A DNA stretch of 64,000 bases from Isochrysis galbana (Eukaryota; Haptophyta; Isochrysidales; Isochrysidaceae): contig CM030932.1 of assembly GCA_018136815.1 (NCBI GenBank), forward strand, positions 5,680,407 through 5,744,406, read 5' to 3'. Of this stretch, positions 43,985 to 53,470 are shown piece after piece. Both the position numbers and the translations under genes were made by a program. The first letter of the stretch is position 1. Each line of letters opens with the position of its first letter. Under the pieces are notes generated by a model. It did no database searches. It had not been told where the DNA came from and worked only from the letters and a program-made list of their open reading frames with translations.

Positions 43985-45109
43985 ATGGCCACGGCGTCGC
44001 CACCGCCAAAACCCTGGGAGGCGGCGCACGAGAGCGACGGCAAGGTGGACATAGAGCCTGTGGCGGGCCTTGCAACCTCCAAGCAACAGTTGCCGATCAC
44101 CAGCACTACAGACGTGATCGAGCAAGCGGCAGGCTTTTTGCGCCACCCCTCGATGCAAAAGGCGCCGGCAGACGTGAAGCGGCGATTCATGGTAAGCAAG
44201 GGGCTTACCGAGGCTCAGATCAACGAGGCAGTGCAGCGTGCAGGGCTCAAGCCGGACGACTTCTCGGCAAAGGCAGCGCCTGTAGGTTGTGAGCAGACAG
44301 ACCGCATCGATCCTAGGGAGACAAACTTTTCTGGGCTGACACAAAGGTGGGCGCCGATTGCTGCCGCCGGACTCGCGATCGCTGCCTGCGTTGCCATGTG
44401 GAAAGTGCGCTTGGCGGCCTTCCCATGGAGTGAATCCAGTTTGACAAAGCAAACGACGTCTGGGGCGGACAGCAGCCATCGCGACTTGACCAAAGATGGC
44501 CCAGGGATGATGGCCACACCCTATCCCAGCTCGGGGGAAGGAGGGGACCGTCCTGCTCTGGACGCAAGTATTGCGGTTCTCCGGAGGCTGTCAGCTGGTG
44601 TTAGTGACCCTATTCGTCGGCAGGAGACGCTTGCCTCGCGTCTGCCTGCATTTGCTCAGGCTCTGCATTCTGCATGCGTACGCCTCCAAGGTGGATGCGG
44701 GAGAGGCATGAACCCAAACGCAGACCGAGGTGGACTTCACGACGGGGCTTCCGCCGACCTTGTCCATGCGTTGCACACACTTAGCGTTGTTATTAACAAT
44801 ATGCTGCTCCATCCAACAAGTGTGCGATTCCGACGTATCGCCCATGCGAACACTAATATGCGCCGGCTAGTCGAGGCGATGCCTGATGTCCTTCGTGCAC
44901 TCGGGTTTGCGGAGTCCACGGGCGGGGTGCACTGGGAATGGCGTGCCCGTTCAGCACACGCACAAGTTGACGCAGAGGACATGGCGCCTTCTCAAGAACC
45001 CATTGGGGAGGACGATCTAGCAGAGCTACGTGAGTCAAAAACTTTAGTCCAGAAGGCCCTTCAACTAGCGTCCCAGCACGTACCCCAAGGTAGCCATGTA
45101 CGAGCATGA
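43985..45109 (+). CDS. Peroxin-14 N-domain protein with membrane segment and PUB domain
   Basis: Single-exon ORF, 374 residues. Residues ~39-90 match the PEX14 N-terminal domain (VIEQAAGFLRHPSMQ, PADVKRRFMVSKGLTEAQI, EAVQRAGL), which binds the PEX5 import receptor and PEX19. Residues ~122-141 form one membrane segment, as in PEX14. After a ~60-residue linker, ~258-325 look like a PUB domain (helical RFRRIAHANTNMRRLV, VLRALGFAEST), the p97/VCP-binding fold. The first residues PPPKPWE resemble PEX13 starts. I infer a peroxisomal docking protein able to recruit the p97 ATPase. The usual PEX14 coiled coil after the membrane segment is not evident. A copia LTR ends ~250 bp upstream. Confidence 0.7.
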   Translation: MATASPPPKPWEAAHESDGKVDIEPVAGLATSKQQLPITSTTDVIEQAAGFLRHPSMQKAPADVKRRFMVSKGLTEAQINEAVQRAGLKPDDFSAKAAPVGCEQTDRIDPRETNFSGLTQRWAPIAAAGLAIAACVAMWKVRLAAFPWSESSLTKQTTSGADSSHRDLTKDGPGMMATPYPSSGEGGDRPALDASIAVLRRLSAGVSDPIRRQETLASRLPAFAQALHSACVRLQGGCGRGMNPNADRGGLHDGASADLVHALHTLSVVINNMLLHPTSVRFRRIAHANTNMRRLVEAMPDVLRALGFAESTGGVHWEWRARSAHAQVDAEDMAPSQEPIGEDDLAELRESKTLVQKALQLASQHVPQGSHVRA

Positions 45110-45884
45110 GTGAGGCATTTGCAGCACTTGTTTGAACCATGGCTGAAGCCATGCACGTGTAGGCTGCAGATTCACAACTAATGGGCAACTGGAAGCAGGG
45201 GCTCCAATGGCAATGATCCATTCCACCCCACCCATACCTCGCCTTTTCGGTTTGGGTGTGAGTGAATATCCACCTTCAACCTACTTTTGTAAGTGGGGGT
45301 CAATGGGGGCCTCGTGCCCCCTCACTCCATCGCGGACCCCTCCCCCGGGGTGGGCCTATACATTCAACCGCAGCCCCTGCCCTTTGTTGGCCTCTTGGCC
45401 TCTTTACATGCACCTGCCTACTCTTGCTCTCTTTTTGTTTGCGCTGCCCTCCCCTTTGCGCGCGCGCCGTGCGCTGGCGCGCGGTAAACAGCATGCTCCA
45501 CTTCTTCTCCCGTGCGCATGTCTGTACATATAGCGTGTGGCGCGCGCGCTGCACGCTGCACGCTAAACACCCCCCAAGCCGTAGGTATAAGTATAGATAG
45601 TAATAGCGATACTAGAAGTTGTAATAGGGGTGTAAGCTGATATCTGATGTTAGTTAGTACTGATGTAAGTTCTGATGTCGTATATGTAAGTGTAAGCTCA
45701 AGGGCAAAGGCACCGTGAGCAGTGAGCTTACGGACTGACAGCCTACAACTAGGGAACTAGGGCCCTCACCGCTCACCGGCCGCGGCGCCATCGCTCTTCT
45801 CTCCTCTCTTCCACCGGCAGACAGTTGGAAGAGGCGCGCACTGGGCCTCTTGCAACTCTCCGGTTTAAGGAAGGATTGAGCGGA

Positions 45885-45985
45885 CAACTATCAATAAAAT
45901 TGATAGGGTCATGGGGGCCGCGTTCCCCCCTTCCTCCATCGCAGACACCCCATGGGTGGGCCTGCACAATCAACCTCAGCCCCTG
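45885..45985 (+). repeat. Dispersed repeat, family F copy 2
   Basis: Inverted match to 30,686-30,775 over ~90 bp, with CTATCAATAAAATTGATAGG at its left end, itself an imperfect palindrome. Confidence 0.75.
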
Positions 45986-47204
45986 CCTGCTGGCAGGGGC
46001 TGAGCTGACATCACTCTGGCCCAGACCCTCGCCGAGCGCGCGCCGCGCGCCGCACGCACTCGCCTGCACTGGCCCTCGCTCGTACTGACCCCCACTCCCA
46101 CTCCACCACTGAGCCACAGACCACCTGAGCCGACAGGAAGGCACCTAGGGCCAGCGAGGCCAGCGTGGGAGAGGCAGGAGAGGCCAAGGGCCCAGCCCCA
46201 GCCTCCACTGCCCCCTGAGCTGGCCCAGCTGGCCCTCTGGGGGGACTCGAGGGTCCCCTCAGAGGGGGGCCATGGCGCGCGCAGGCATCGCACGCCCGTA
46301 GGAGAACGAAGAGAACGACGAAAAAAGCACGACAAAAAAACGACACGATCTGACACAAAAAAGGTAATACGTAATACTCATACTCACGCGTGTTTACATT
46401 ATGTTTACAGGCCGACACCCCGCGCGACATACGAACGCCGCGAAAGCGCGGCGACACTTGAAAAAGACTGACGAATTGGGATGGCCCATAGGGCCTGAGG
46501 GCAATGAGGAAGGGGCAAAGCCGGCGGCAGGCGCGGCGAGGGAGGCCACTTCAGAGGTGCTGACGGGCTGATGCCCGTCAGCAGAGGAAGGCGGGCAGGC
46601 GGGCTTGAGCGAGGGCGAGGACGGCGGCGAGAGCGACATGGAACGAGCGGCGAGAGGCGAGGGTGAGTGAGAGGAGGGCTGTGATGGCAGGGGCTGGCGA
46701 GGCGAGGCGAGACTGTAGGGTATGAGTGTTACGAGAGCGAGAGCGACGAGAGCGGGAGCGACGAATGACGACTGACGACAAGACGACGGACAGAGACACC
46801 CAGGAAAACACCCTGACTCTCGCCCCACGACTTTCTCACATAACTCGACTAAAATCAAACCCAAACACTCCGGCCAGACGACGACGGACGACGATCAGAA
46901 GGCGATCTGTCGGCGATCCCGTCTGGAAGGGGAATCGCACCATAACGGAAACGAGGGGCAATCTTGCTACGCAGGATTCCAAGAGACCTACCAAATAAGA
47001 CGAAAGGAGTGCGATGTGCCTAAGGGGGAGATGCGAAGAGGTCGCAAATTAAACTTGATTGCCCCCAGATCGAAGCAGATAAAGAAACGCAGGGGAGATA
47101 GCAAATTAAACCTATTCGCGAGGCGCCTGGGAGGAAGAAAGGTGGGGAAACTTCCCTTCTCTTTCGAGAGAAAGAGAGAGGGCGCACCACAACCCACGAT
47201 CCTA

Positions 47205-47330
47205 TGCGTCCAAGCGAAGCTTTTGACCGAGAACGAGAACGAGAGAATTATAACGATAAATGCCGAACGACGAAGAGAAGAGAGAAGCCTAACGAGTATC
47301 GACTCGCGAATGCGACAAAGACGCGAGAAG
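47205..47330 (-). repeat. Dispersed repeat, family D copy 3 (inverted)
   Basis: Reverse complement of 13,345-13,481: CGATCCTATGCGTCCA, GAACGAGAACGAGAGA, TAACGATAAATGCC, then GACTCGCGAATGCGACA. Confidence 0.8.
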
Positions 47331-47942
47331 AGGGGGCCGAGACCTCACAGGGGCACGAAGTGTCACACGCAACAGGCGTTTATGTTTGTTTTGCCACAGG
47401 AACACCACACCAGCAGGTCTGCCCCAGCTCATCCCCTGCACTTGGCCCGTTGTAGTGCACGCGGCCCCCCCCCCGATACCAAAGAACGACAAAGGAATGA
47501 GAATGAAGGGGGTGGTGTAAGGGAGTGAGTAAACTGGGGTATAGCGGCGATGTCGTGAGAGAGTACCGTGAGTACGTGGACCCGTATAGCTAGCGTGGGT
47601 AGCCCGAATCTTCAGATGTTTTATTATTAAGGAAGGACTTCGGAAGGATTGAGGATCGTGACTTCTTCGAACGAGCTCTTCGAACCTTCTTCCCGTTGTT
47701 TCAACCCCGCAAAAAAACCCGAATATTGCAACCGCAACACTCGCCCTCTGGAGATTGATGCAGCGACGGGCATTATTGATTGTTGATTGGCGAAATGCAT
47801 TTGCGGCATTGTGGAAAGTAGATTGTGTACTCCGCATATCAAATATAAGCCAGTAGCATAAGAAAAGGTTGAAAAAATCTTGTTTACATCAAGCAAAACC
47901 AGCGTCGCTCACAATTCTTGATGGCGCCCGTTCCTCTCTCTT

Positions 47943-50462
47943 CTAAGTTCTTGGGACAATCACCCTGAGGTCGTCCAAGGTCGTATTACTCTGTACCTCA
48001 AGGCCATGCTCATTGGCCAAGTGAAGCAACGAGATGAAACAGTACGCAAACGACACGTCTAGCAACTGTGGGGCTGGCACCTTTGCGTGGAGACCACCCA
48101 GCACCTCCCGGAAAGAGACTTGGTTGGTGCCACTCTTCTGGGCTTCACCGTCGGCATCTTGAACAAGCTGCCAGACACCTGTCTTCAAGCCTTTGATGTC
48201 CACCTGCTTCGCCACCCTCGCGTAACCGATTTGAATTTGCTCCACTTTTGTGGGCTCATCGATGAGCCGGAACACGTCACTTCCGGCGGCTGCGTTCGTC
48301 TCAGACTCGTCAATACTTACGACAGGCACGTCGTCGTCGTCCGCACAGTGCAAGCCTGCATCGTCACCACCATCGCTGAACGAGTCGGCAACAAGATTGT
48401 CCGCGTGCGGCGAATCGTCAACTACATGCAATGCAGTTTGGCGGAGAAGTCGGCGACGGCGACCAATGGTGGCTCCTGGTTTCAAAAACAGGGATGACAG
48501 CACCTGAGGTGTGCAGTTCAGATCGCGTGGCAGCGTCGACGAAGACGCTTGTTCCTTGGCGAGGGCAGCATTGGTGAGTGTCGTGCCCTTGGCGTCTTTG
48601 TCCATATTTTGCAACGAGATTAGCACGTCCTTTGACCGCTGAAAGTCGACGAGGAAGGGAGTTTTCCCCTTACCTCGGGTGCTAGCAGCTGCAGCTGTTT
48701 CGATAGTGGCCGATGGCGCTGCGCCGGTGGCGCTAGCCGCGACGGCAGGCGTTGCTTTGAACTTCCAATGCGACGGTCCCGCCCACCGCTGGCCTACCTG
48801 GAGGAGACGAAGAACACGCTCTCGTGCCGCCTCTTGCTCATCAACTCCTTCCATGACTGCTAGTCCTTGTTGAGCATCCTCGACGAACTCATCCAGCGAT
48901 AGAAATGCTGCAGCACCCCCACTCTCGCCCTCGACGGCTGAGAGTTGCTGCATCAATGCCTTCTCGCGCGCCTCGACCTCGGCATCGACATCCTCATCAA
49001 TGCAATCCGCATCATCGCCATCGAAGGGGGCATGGTCCATGACTTCGTGGAAACCGCCAACCCAAGCGGAAGCCCCATCGTCGTCATTGTCCGCAAGTCC
49101 AGAGTCGGCCTCTTCATCTGAGATGTCCTCGGGGTCGCCGACAGCCGTAGCTCGCAGGGCCGCGTCCGAGGTGCCTTCGGTGCCTGTCGTGACCCCATTG
49201 CGGATTGAGCCAACCTGTGAAACAGCATGGAAAGGACCCATGTGAAATCATGAACTCGTTCTCAAAAGTACTGGCAAGTGTGGGTCAAGCACAAGGAGGC
49301 GACGCACCATGCATGCCAACTCCGAGCATATGTGCATCCCATCCAAATTTTGCGGAATCCATTCGTGCAATGTAGAAAGCGGAACGCGAGCAGGAGGCGC
49401 TGTCTTGCGAGTGATTGTGCCTTGACTTTCAGACGAGTCAAAAGAGAGCTCGTTCCCGGGGCGGACGGGGAGATTGATAAGCAACAAGCCCTTGGCACCA
49501 CCTTCGTCGAACTTCGCTGACGTGCGGTGGAACAAAGGATCGACATCGAAGGCCATATCGAGTTTTTTTATGTCGAGTGACGCAGGATTGGCTTCAAGAT
49601 TCGTGCTTTGAGGCTTGGTTCGGCGATGCCGTTTCGTCTCTCTGTTGGTCTTGCAACCCTCAGCGCCATCGGCTTCTGCCCCGTCACCGCATTCGGGAGT
49701 TTCTGCAGGCTCATCATCTGCACCACTTTTGGCACGATTGAGCCCGCCGATGAGCTTGTAGGTCTCGTTGTACACGGAATCGACGCGATAAGCATATATC
49801 TTCACTCCCGCATCCAAGGTGGACGAGGCAAACTGGAAGTTTGTCATTGAAGCATCGCCTCCAGAGGGCTGCTCGATCATTCGGCCCATGTGATCGATCA
49901 AGTCTAAAGCCCATGAATTCTTTTCGTTAATTTTCTGACGCGCGGGTGGTGCACAGGGGACAAGGTCGGTTGGGGCTGTTGCTCTGCATGAGCTGCTGCA
50001 TCTTATCCTTAGATTCACTTTCTAATCGCCGCATCACCTGCCCTCAGACAAAAGACCTGACCGCCGATCTTGGCAAGGGTAGCGGCGCACGTTTTCGGCA
50101 CACATCTGGATCGCATCCGAGTACATGTCGGTCAACACTGCAGTCCGTGCCTTGCGATTTGGTGTCTCCTTGAATGGCGAGCGCGTCTTCTTCGCCAGCT
50201 TCTCGGCTTCCTCCAGCTTCTGATTGGCGGCGGCCGCGCGCTCGGACTCGTCGTCGTTCTCCTCGAGGAAATTTTCTGCATCTTCCACCCGCCATCCTGC
50301 GGAGAGCCGGCGTCCGTTGCCGCCCACGCCCGAGAGGCGGCGCGACTTACCCGCCTTGGGCCTCGCAGCGACAGGCTCCATGCCCCGCAAGCGATTCGAA
50401 TGGGCCAGTGGTGGCCGGTAGGCGGTGGGGCGCGCTGGCATTTTCTTTTGGCTTCCCTCCAC
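47943..50462 (-). CDS. Condensin complex subunit 2 (CAP-H/Barren kleisin)
   Basis: Exons 50,091-50,462, 49,308-49,934 and 47,943-49,214, both introns phase-0 GT-AG, encode 756 residues. The N-terminal kleisin helix region MYSDAIQMCAEN|KINEKNSWALDLIDH crosses intron 1, followed by FQFASSTLDAGVKIYAYRVD and YKLIGGLNR, which are highly conserved in CAP-H. The acidic middle region is weakly conserved, as in the family. The C-terminal winged-helix part has YARVAKQVDIKGLKTGVWQL and LDVSFAYCFISLLHLANEHG. CAP-H bridges the SMC2/SMC4 heads and recruits HEAT subunits for mitotic chromosome compaction. Start: ATG at 50,462 or, equally plausible, 50,441 (MPARPTAYRPP). Size and order are normal for the family. 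Confidence 0.93.
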
Positions 50463-51570
50463 TTACCCTTTCCCTTCCTGCAGCCTGTAGCCCTGTTTTA
50501 CTGTTTTACTCGGTTACTCACTTTGGGGCTGCGGAGGGGACCAGCTGCAATGGGCAATGGGCAATAGGAATGGGCGAATGGCGGCGTAAATAAGCTCCGT
50601 ATGGGTTCTGGTCCTCGGTGCCCAGCCAATTCCTATCGCAATTGTTCTCCTCCTCGGTATTTTGGCCCTTTGACCTTTGATGCCTAAATTTTTTTGTGCG
50701 GCTACAAGCTACAAGCTAATACAAGCTACAAGTACGAGTACAATGTACAATGTACAATGTACCCCCTGGGGTACGAAATCCATGGAATCGTACCGCTCTA
50801 CCGGTTCACTCCCGCCATGGCGGCCCTCTCGACCCAACGCTGAGCACCCGTTGCCGGAATCGCGGAATCGGTGCGCAGCCCTCGCCCACAATGTCCCCTG
50901 AGTCCTGAGTCTCTCTCGCCGCGGAGAGGTTTGAGGTTTTGACAAAACGTTTTGAGCGCACCTATCCAGTCTCTTCAGAGCCCATGGGGGAAGCCTCTTG
51001 GCTGGGCCCCCACAAAGAGGCGCATCGGAATATCGGAATGCGCCTTCCCGTAACTAAGACCAAAAGCGTTCAATTATCCCCATCCCTGCTAACACCTTTC
51101 GTTGTCACCTGGAGGTTACTTGACTCAACTGGACACTTCACATGTTGAAACCCACACGTGGTGTGACTCCATTCACTCGACTTGGGGGCAGGGTCGATAT
51201 CTCGTTGAAATTCACGATCCACGTCTCACACCAAAGAGCACTGATGAGTGTATGTCGTATGTCCACACCAAAGAGCACCGACCGCGTAAAAGCAGACAAC
51301 AAGTTTCGTCACACGTCTATATGGAGGAGACGAGGGAAGGGTGAGCAGTTGCCCTGCAGTTGAGCAGTTGCCCCTGCAGTTGAGCAGTTCTCCGCCCCCC
51401 TGCCGCCCTGCATTGCCTACCAGCCCCCCTCTCCCTTCAGAGTCCCCCTCTCCCTTGAGAGCCCTCCTCTCCCTTCAGAGCCCTCCTCTCCCTTCAGAGC
51501 CCTCCTCTCCCTTCAGAGCCTTCCTCTCCCTTCAGAGCCCTCCTCTCCCCTCCCCGCGTACCAGAATCGC
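50463..51570. other. Intergenic, no gene seen
   Basis: Short repeats: TACAAGCTACAAGC and ACAATGTACAATGTACAATG at 50,700-50,760; a CAGTTGAGCAGTTGCCC repeat at 51,357-51,385; CCCTTCAGAGCCCTCCTCT repeated five to six times at about 51,434-51,550. Confidence 0.55.
51434..51550 (+). repeat. ~19-bp tandem repeat (CTTCAGAGCCCTCCTCTCC)
   Basis: Five or more copies of a pyrimidine-rich 18-19 bp unit precede the proline-codon tract. Confidence 0.7.
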
Positions 51571-52192
51571 GATGGCCTCCTCTTCTGTGAAGCGTCCTAT
51601 GGAACCAGACGAAGAGCCCCGTCAAGTGTCACCTCACCTGCCTGGACGTCGCAACGGGAAGCTTCTGTCTCTCCGCCGCCTTCACCCCCTCCATTGCCTT
51701 CTCCGCCTCCGCCCTCTCCGCCGCCGTCGCCACCCCCGTCGAGGCCGCCGCCGTCTCCCCCTCCACCGTCTCCGCCCCCCCCCCCCCTCGCCTCCTCCTC
51801 TTCCGTCTCCGCCTCCGCCCACGCAGCCGCCCTCGCCGCCACCGCCTTCTCCTCCTCCGTATTCGCCGCCTCCCTCGTCCCCGCCTCCTCCATCTCCCCC
51901 TCCACCCATGACGCCGCCTTCGCCGCCACCGTCTCCTCCTCCACCATCTCCTCCCCCGCCCTCTCATCCGCCTCCTCCGGACTCCGTCCCCGCCTCCGCC
52001 GTCTCCGCCACCCCCGTCGAGGCCGCCGCCGTCTCCCCCTCCACCCTCCACCTTCTCCGCCACCCCCCTCGCCTCCTCCTCTTCCGTCTCCGCCTCCGCC
52101 CACGCAGCCGCCCTCGCCGCCACCGCCTTCTCCTCCTCCGTATTCGCCGCCTCCCTCGTCCCCGCCTCCTCCATCTCCCCCTCCACCCATGA
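51571..52192 (+). repeat. Proline-codon-rich low-complexity tract with internal ~280-bp duplication
   Basis: An ATG at 51,571 opens MASSSVKRPMEPDEEPRQ, followed by CCN-rich sequence giving SPPPPSPPP in shifting frames, as in hydroxyproline-rich cell-wall proteins. About 125 bp (CTCCTCTTCCGTCTCCGCC ... ATGACGCCGCCTTCG) occurs twice, starting near 51,788 and 52,068. Frames are broken by TGA and shifts, so I treat it as a repeat or decayed gene rather than a CDS. Confidence 0.5.
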
Positions 52193-52486
52193 CGCCGCCT
52201 TCGGAAAGATTACCTTGATGCATATGATGCATATGAGCAAATAATACCTGAGTTTAGCGATAGTGATATTGTTGAAATACTGAAGGAAATGAACTCGGAG
52301 GGTTATGATATTACAACTCTACCGCAGTACGGCACATATGAGCACTATCTGTGGAAGGAGTACTATTGGCGAATAAATACTTTACGCTCGACACATGTAG
52401 ATACACTGACAGATATGCGGTCTAATGGTTGGGATATTAGTCTGCTCCAACGACCTCCATCCTGGAGTAACCCTGCGAGGGCATAA
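52193..52486 (+). CDS. AT-rich orphan ORF segment
   Basis: In one frame after the TGA at 52,190-52,192: KDYLDAYDAYEQIIPEF, DIVEILKEMN, YDITTLPQYGTYEHYLW, then DMRSNGWDISLLQ, ending TAA at 52,484-52,486. Codon use is A/T-rich (GAT, AAA, TAT), unlike the neighbouring GC-rich genes. The amino-acid pattern looks like real helical protein. No ATG at a natural start is visible, so it is the 3' end of something. A family-A TIR end lies ~50 bp downstream. No family recognised; foreign (viral or other) origin is possible. Confidence 0.45.
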   Translation, partial: RRLRKDYLDAYDAYEQIIPEFSDSDIVEILKEMNSEGYDITTLPQYGTYEHYLWKEYYWRINTLRSTHVDTLTDMRSNGWDISLLQRPPSWSNPARA

Positions 52487-52529
52487 GCGGCGATGCTGCT
52501 CGTCACAGCCTGAATGAAACTGGTCGTGG

Positions 52530-52587
52530 AATGGACATTTGATCGCTCAATTCGACTGATGCCCCACAATTGACGGAACGACACCTT
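52530..52587 (-). mobile_element. Family-A TIR end, right-facing
   Basis: GGACATTTGATCGCTCAATT then GACGGAACGACACCTT; near-identical to the reverse complement of 41,510-41,567. Confidence 0.8.
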
Positions 52588-52698
52588 AGGGACGAACCCT
52601 ACCCATCTAGATGTGCCTGAGCTTCACCGTGTGGCCGCACGGCGAAAGACCTGGAGATAAGAGCCTGGAAATCGCTTCATCTAGGATGAATGCGACAC

Positions 52699-52752
52699 GA
52701 GGCAGGCCCGGAGAGCCCAACTTCGAAGCCGATGCCGGGCGCGCTGCATGCA
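52699..52752 (-). repeat. Dispersed fragment of the 208-bp satellite
   Basis: The reverse complement matches about 535-588 of the array: GCATGCAGCGCG, CGGCATCGG and AAGTTGGGCTCTC are shared in the same order. Confidence 0.8.
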
Positions 52753-53470
52753 TAAAAATTGTTAAAATTATAATTAGATCAGATTGAGATTGGATCAAGC
52801 TCGCCTCCCCGTTTGGCGTTCCGCCGGGTTTGGCGCGCTCGTTCGATCGTTGGCGCTCAGGGGCGTCGACGCTCTCTTGCGGGTGGGCAAGACGACCTCA
52901 CCCACGGGTTGCAGGACATGCCCTCAAGCGCTCGACCGAGCTGCGCGCGCCAAGCTCGCGTCGGGCGCGCGCCGGCGGTGGGCGGGGGGGGGGGGGGGAA
53001 GGGGGCGACGCAACATAGATGGATACAAGGGCGTGACGCCTGGACATGGACGTGGCGCATCCACAGCATTTTCTCAAGTGGCAATGCACGCAACATCAAG
53101 CGTATGAGAGCGCGCCGCAGCTAAGGCCTTCCAAGCTATTCCAGGATTTCATGAGAAGTAGGAGCGTGCATTGAGCGACCGTAGCTGCCCGCTTGTAGAG
53201 AGGCTGTGGAACACCAACCATTTGTGGGGGTTGGAGGTAAGAGTCACGGTTAGTTTAAATTGAAGGACGTGTCTGGGGTGGAGATTGAGCTGAGCGCTAG
53301 TCCTTGCTGATTATACACGAGCCCCGAGAGGGGGCTTCAACAGCAACCCACGCCTTGTCCACGAGCCGCGTGGCTGTGACTTGCCTACCTATAGCTGTGC
53401 CAGCCCCAGCAACTAGAGGGAAAGTGCTAGACCGCGATGCAACAGGACGTGGGAAAGCTCGTGACGGCAG
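52753..53470. other. Intergenic, no gene seen
   Basis: GC-rich ORFs around 52.8-53.1 kb run in all frames with a G run at 52,984; no domain recognised. Includes the 3' flank of the protease gene. Confidence 0.45.

Larger units (their letters stand above)
45110..47942. other. 2.8-kb intergenic repeat region, no gene supported
   Basis: Contains family-F copies (45,290-45,380; 45,885-45,985), a family-D copy (47,205-47,330) and a LINE-like 3' tail (about 47,510-47,625). ORFs at 45.7-46.9 kb on both strands are Pro/Ser/Arg-rich and low complexity. A repeated AGATGCGAAGAGGTCGCAAA / GATAGCAAATTAAAC motif lies at 47,030-47,115. Confidence 0.5.

Noticed and set aside
45207..45600. Plus-strand ORFs of about 110 residues
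   Set aside because: They overlap a family-F repeat and show no domain.
46394..46864. 156-residue Ser/Pro-rich minus-strand ORF
   Set aside because: Low complexity in a repeat-rich region; overlapping ORFs in other frames are equally good.
51597..52240. Gly/Arg/Glu-rich minus-strand ORFs over 200 residues
   Set aside because: Antisense of the proline-codon tract.
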